From Azolla caroliniana (taxonomy: Eukaryota; Polypodiophyta), in contig JBHGNT010000018.1 in NCBI GenBank assembly GCA_043228905.1, positions 16,120,001 through 16,184,000 on the forward strand: a stretch of DNA of 64,000 nucleotides, given 5' to 3'. How positions within the stretch are numbered: the stretch's first letter is position 1; each line of letters opens with the position of its first letter. A program made the position numbers and the translations under genes. This document shows positions 63,433 through 64,000 of the stretch, piece after piece. The notes below the pieces were generated by a model. It was given only the letters and a program-made list of their open reading frames with translations. It was not told the origin of the DNA and did not search any database.

Positions 63433-64000
63433 GTGAAATTATTTCTAGAATTCAAGTTATTCGACACTAGAAGCATATAAGGTATTCACATCCGGAGGTC
63501 AAGAACACGAACCAAGGTCTTGAGGATAAGTCAAACTAAAAGCAAAATACATGGAGAAAAGTAAAAAAAGAAAAAAGCGGGCCACCAAAACAAAGTCTGA
63601 AACTAACGCTTATAACTCTTTCGTTTGGAATCCAAATATAATGTGCAAATATGGGTTAGAAAGCTTGTGAAGTCAGCTATATGTAGCTTTTTAAATCACT
63701 AAATGTGGAGCTTGCATGAGGGAGATATGATTATTAGAAGATCGTTGTGTCATAGCTAAGAATAGGAGATGGAAAAGCTCTAAAATAAGTGTGGAAAAGA
63801 AAGCAAGGGAAACTTATCTAGTAGAGGAGAACTTCATATAAAGCAAGAAGAGTAAGGTGGTGGAAAGGGGGGTCTCTTTCTTGTGGTGATTTCTTTCCAA
63901 TTCATGTAGTGTTGTTAGAGTTCTTATCGATAGATATTTGTAGTTGTATCTTCTTTCTTCCTTCCTTCTATCATGATCATTCATGATCAAAAGATCTTTG
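63433..64000. other. AT-rich sequence at window end, possible LTR, no gene
   Basis: There is no coding sequence. The order of short blocks (a TTATTCGACACTAG near the left, then AAGTCAAACTAAAAG, ATAACTC, AGAAAGCTTG, later CATATAAAGC) resembles the start of the solo LTR at 60401. An LTR of that family is possible but the match is weak by eye. Confidence 0.3.

Overview
This window reads as a block of nested LTR retrotransposons from a eukaryotic nuclear genome, most likely a land plant. I see no host gene, rRNA gene, intact tRNA gene or CRISPR array. The plant assignment rests on Tnt1-like Copia elements primed by initiator Met tRNA (TGGTATCAGAGC), a chromovirus-like Gypsy element with the same primer site, and a second Gypsy group whose primer site fits the 3' end of plant tRNA-Trp as I remember it. 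The host lineage cannot be fixed from the sequence alone.

Names used here. Gypsy: G1 (3098-10081, +), G2 (13366-18319, +, non-autonomous), G3 (36846-53440, +), G4 (44341-52054, -), G5 (10623-19264, -, 5' half missing), G6 (24658-30877, -, chromovirus-like), and solo LTRs at 20582, 34285 and 60401. Copia group A: C1 (about 816-10622, +), C3 (19265-24657, -), C4 (32956-35996, +), C8 (36000-36560, +). Copia group B (Tnt1-like): C0 (1-815, +), C2 (37313-42779, -), C6 (56032-62849, -), C7 (55475-63432, -). C5 (30878-32345, -) is another Copia type.

Layout. C0 ends in its 3' LTR and abuts C1. C1 is split by G1 and then cut by G5. G5 contains G2 and is cut off by C3. C3 carries a solo LTR and is fused to G6, whose 5' LTR lies against C5. 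C4 carries a solo LTR. G3 sits in an AT-rich AATACGT repeat tract. Its 5' LTR contains the very young C2 and its integrase gene contains G4. C6 sits in the RNase H end of C7 and carries a 1.5 kb solo LTR in its gag. Several junctions read through in frame when the insert is removed, which confirms the nesting order.

The G1-G5 Gypsy group is the most unusual content. Its LTRs begin TGTCG and most end CGACA. Every target-site duplication that can be read is 4 bp with a central CpG. The primer site fits tRNA-Trp, and a purine-tract block is shared by families with unrelated LTRs. Gag and protease form one ORF, and the protease has a DHG triad. RT-RNase H-integrase follows in the -1 frame across a conserved shift-stop site (T TTT TAA/G). 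G2 is a pol-less member that fuses a gag-type N-terminus to a four-repeat Gly/Ala-rich protein. None of the long genes is fully intact. The nonsense changes I could interpret are C-to-T or G-to-A, as expected in a methylated, silenced region.
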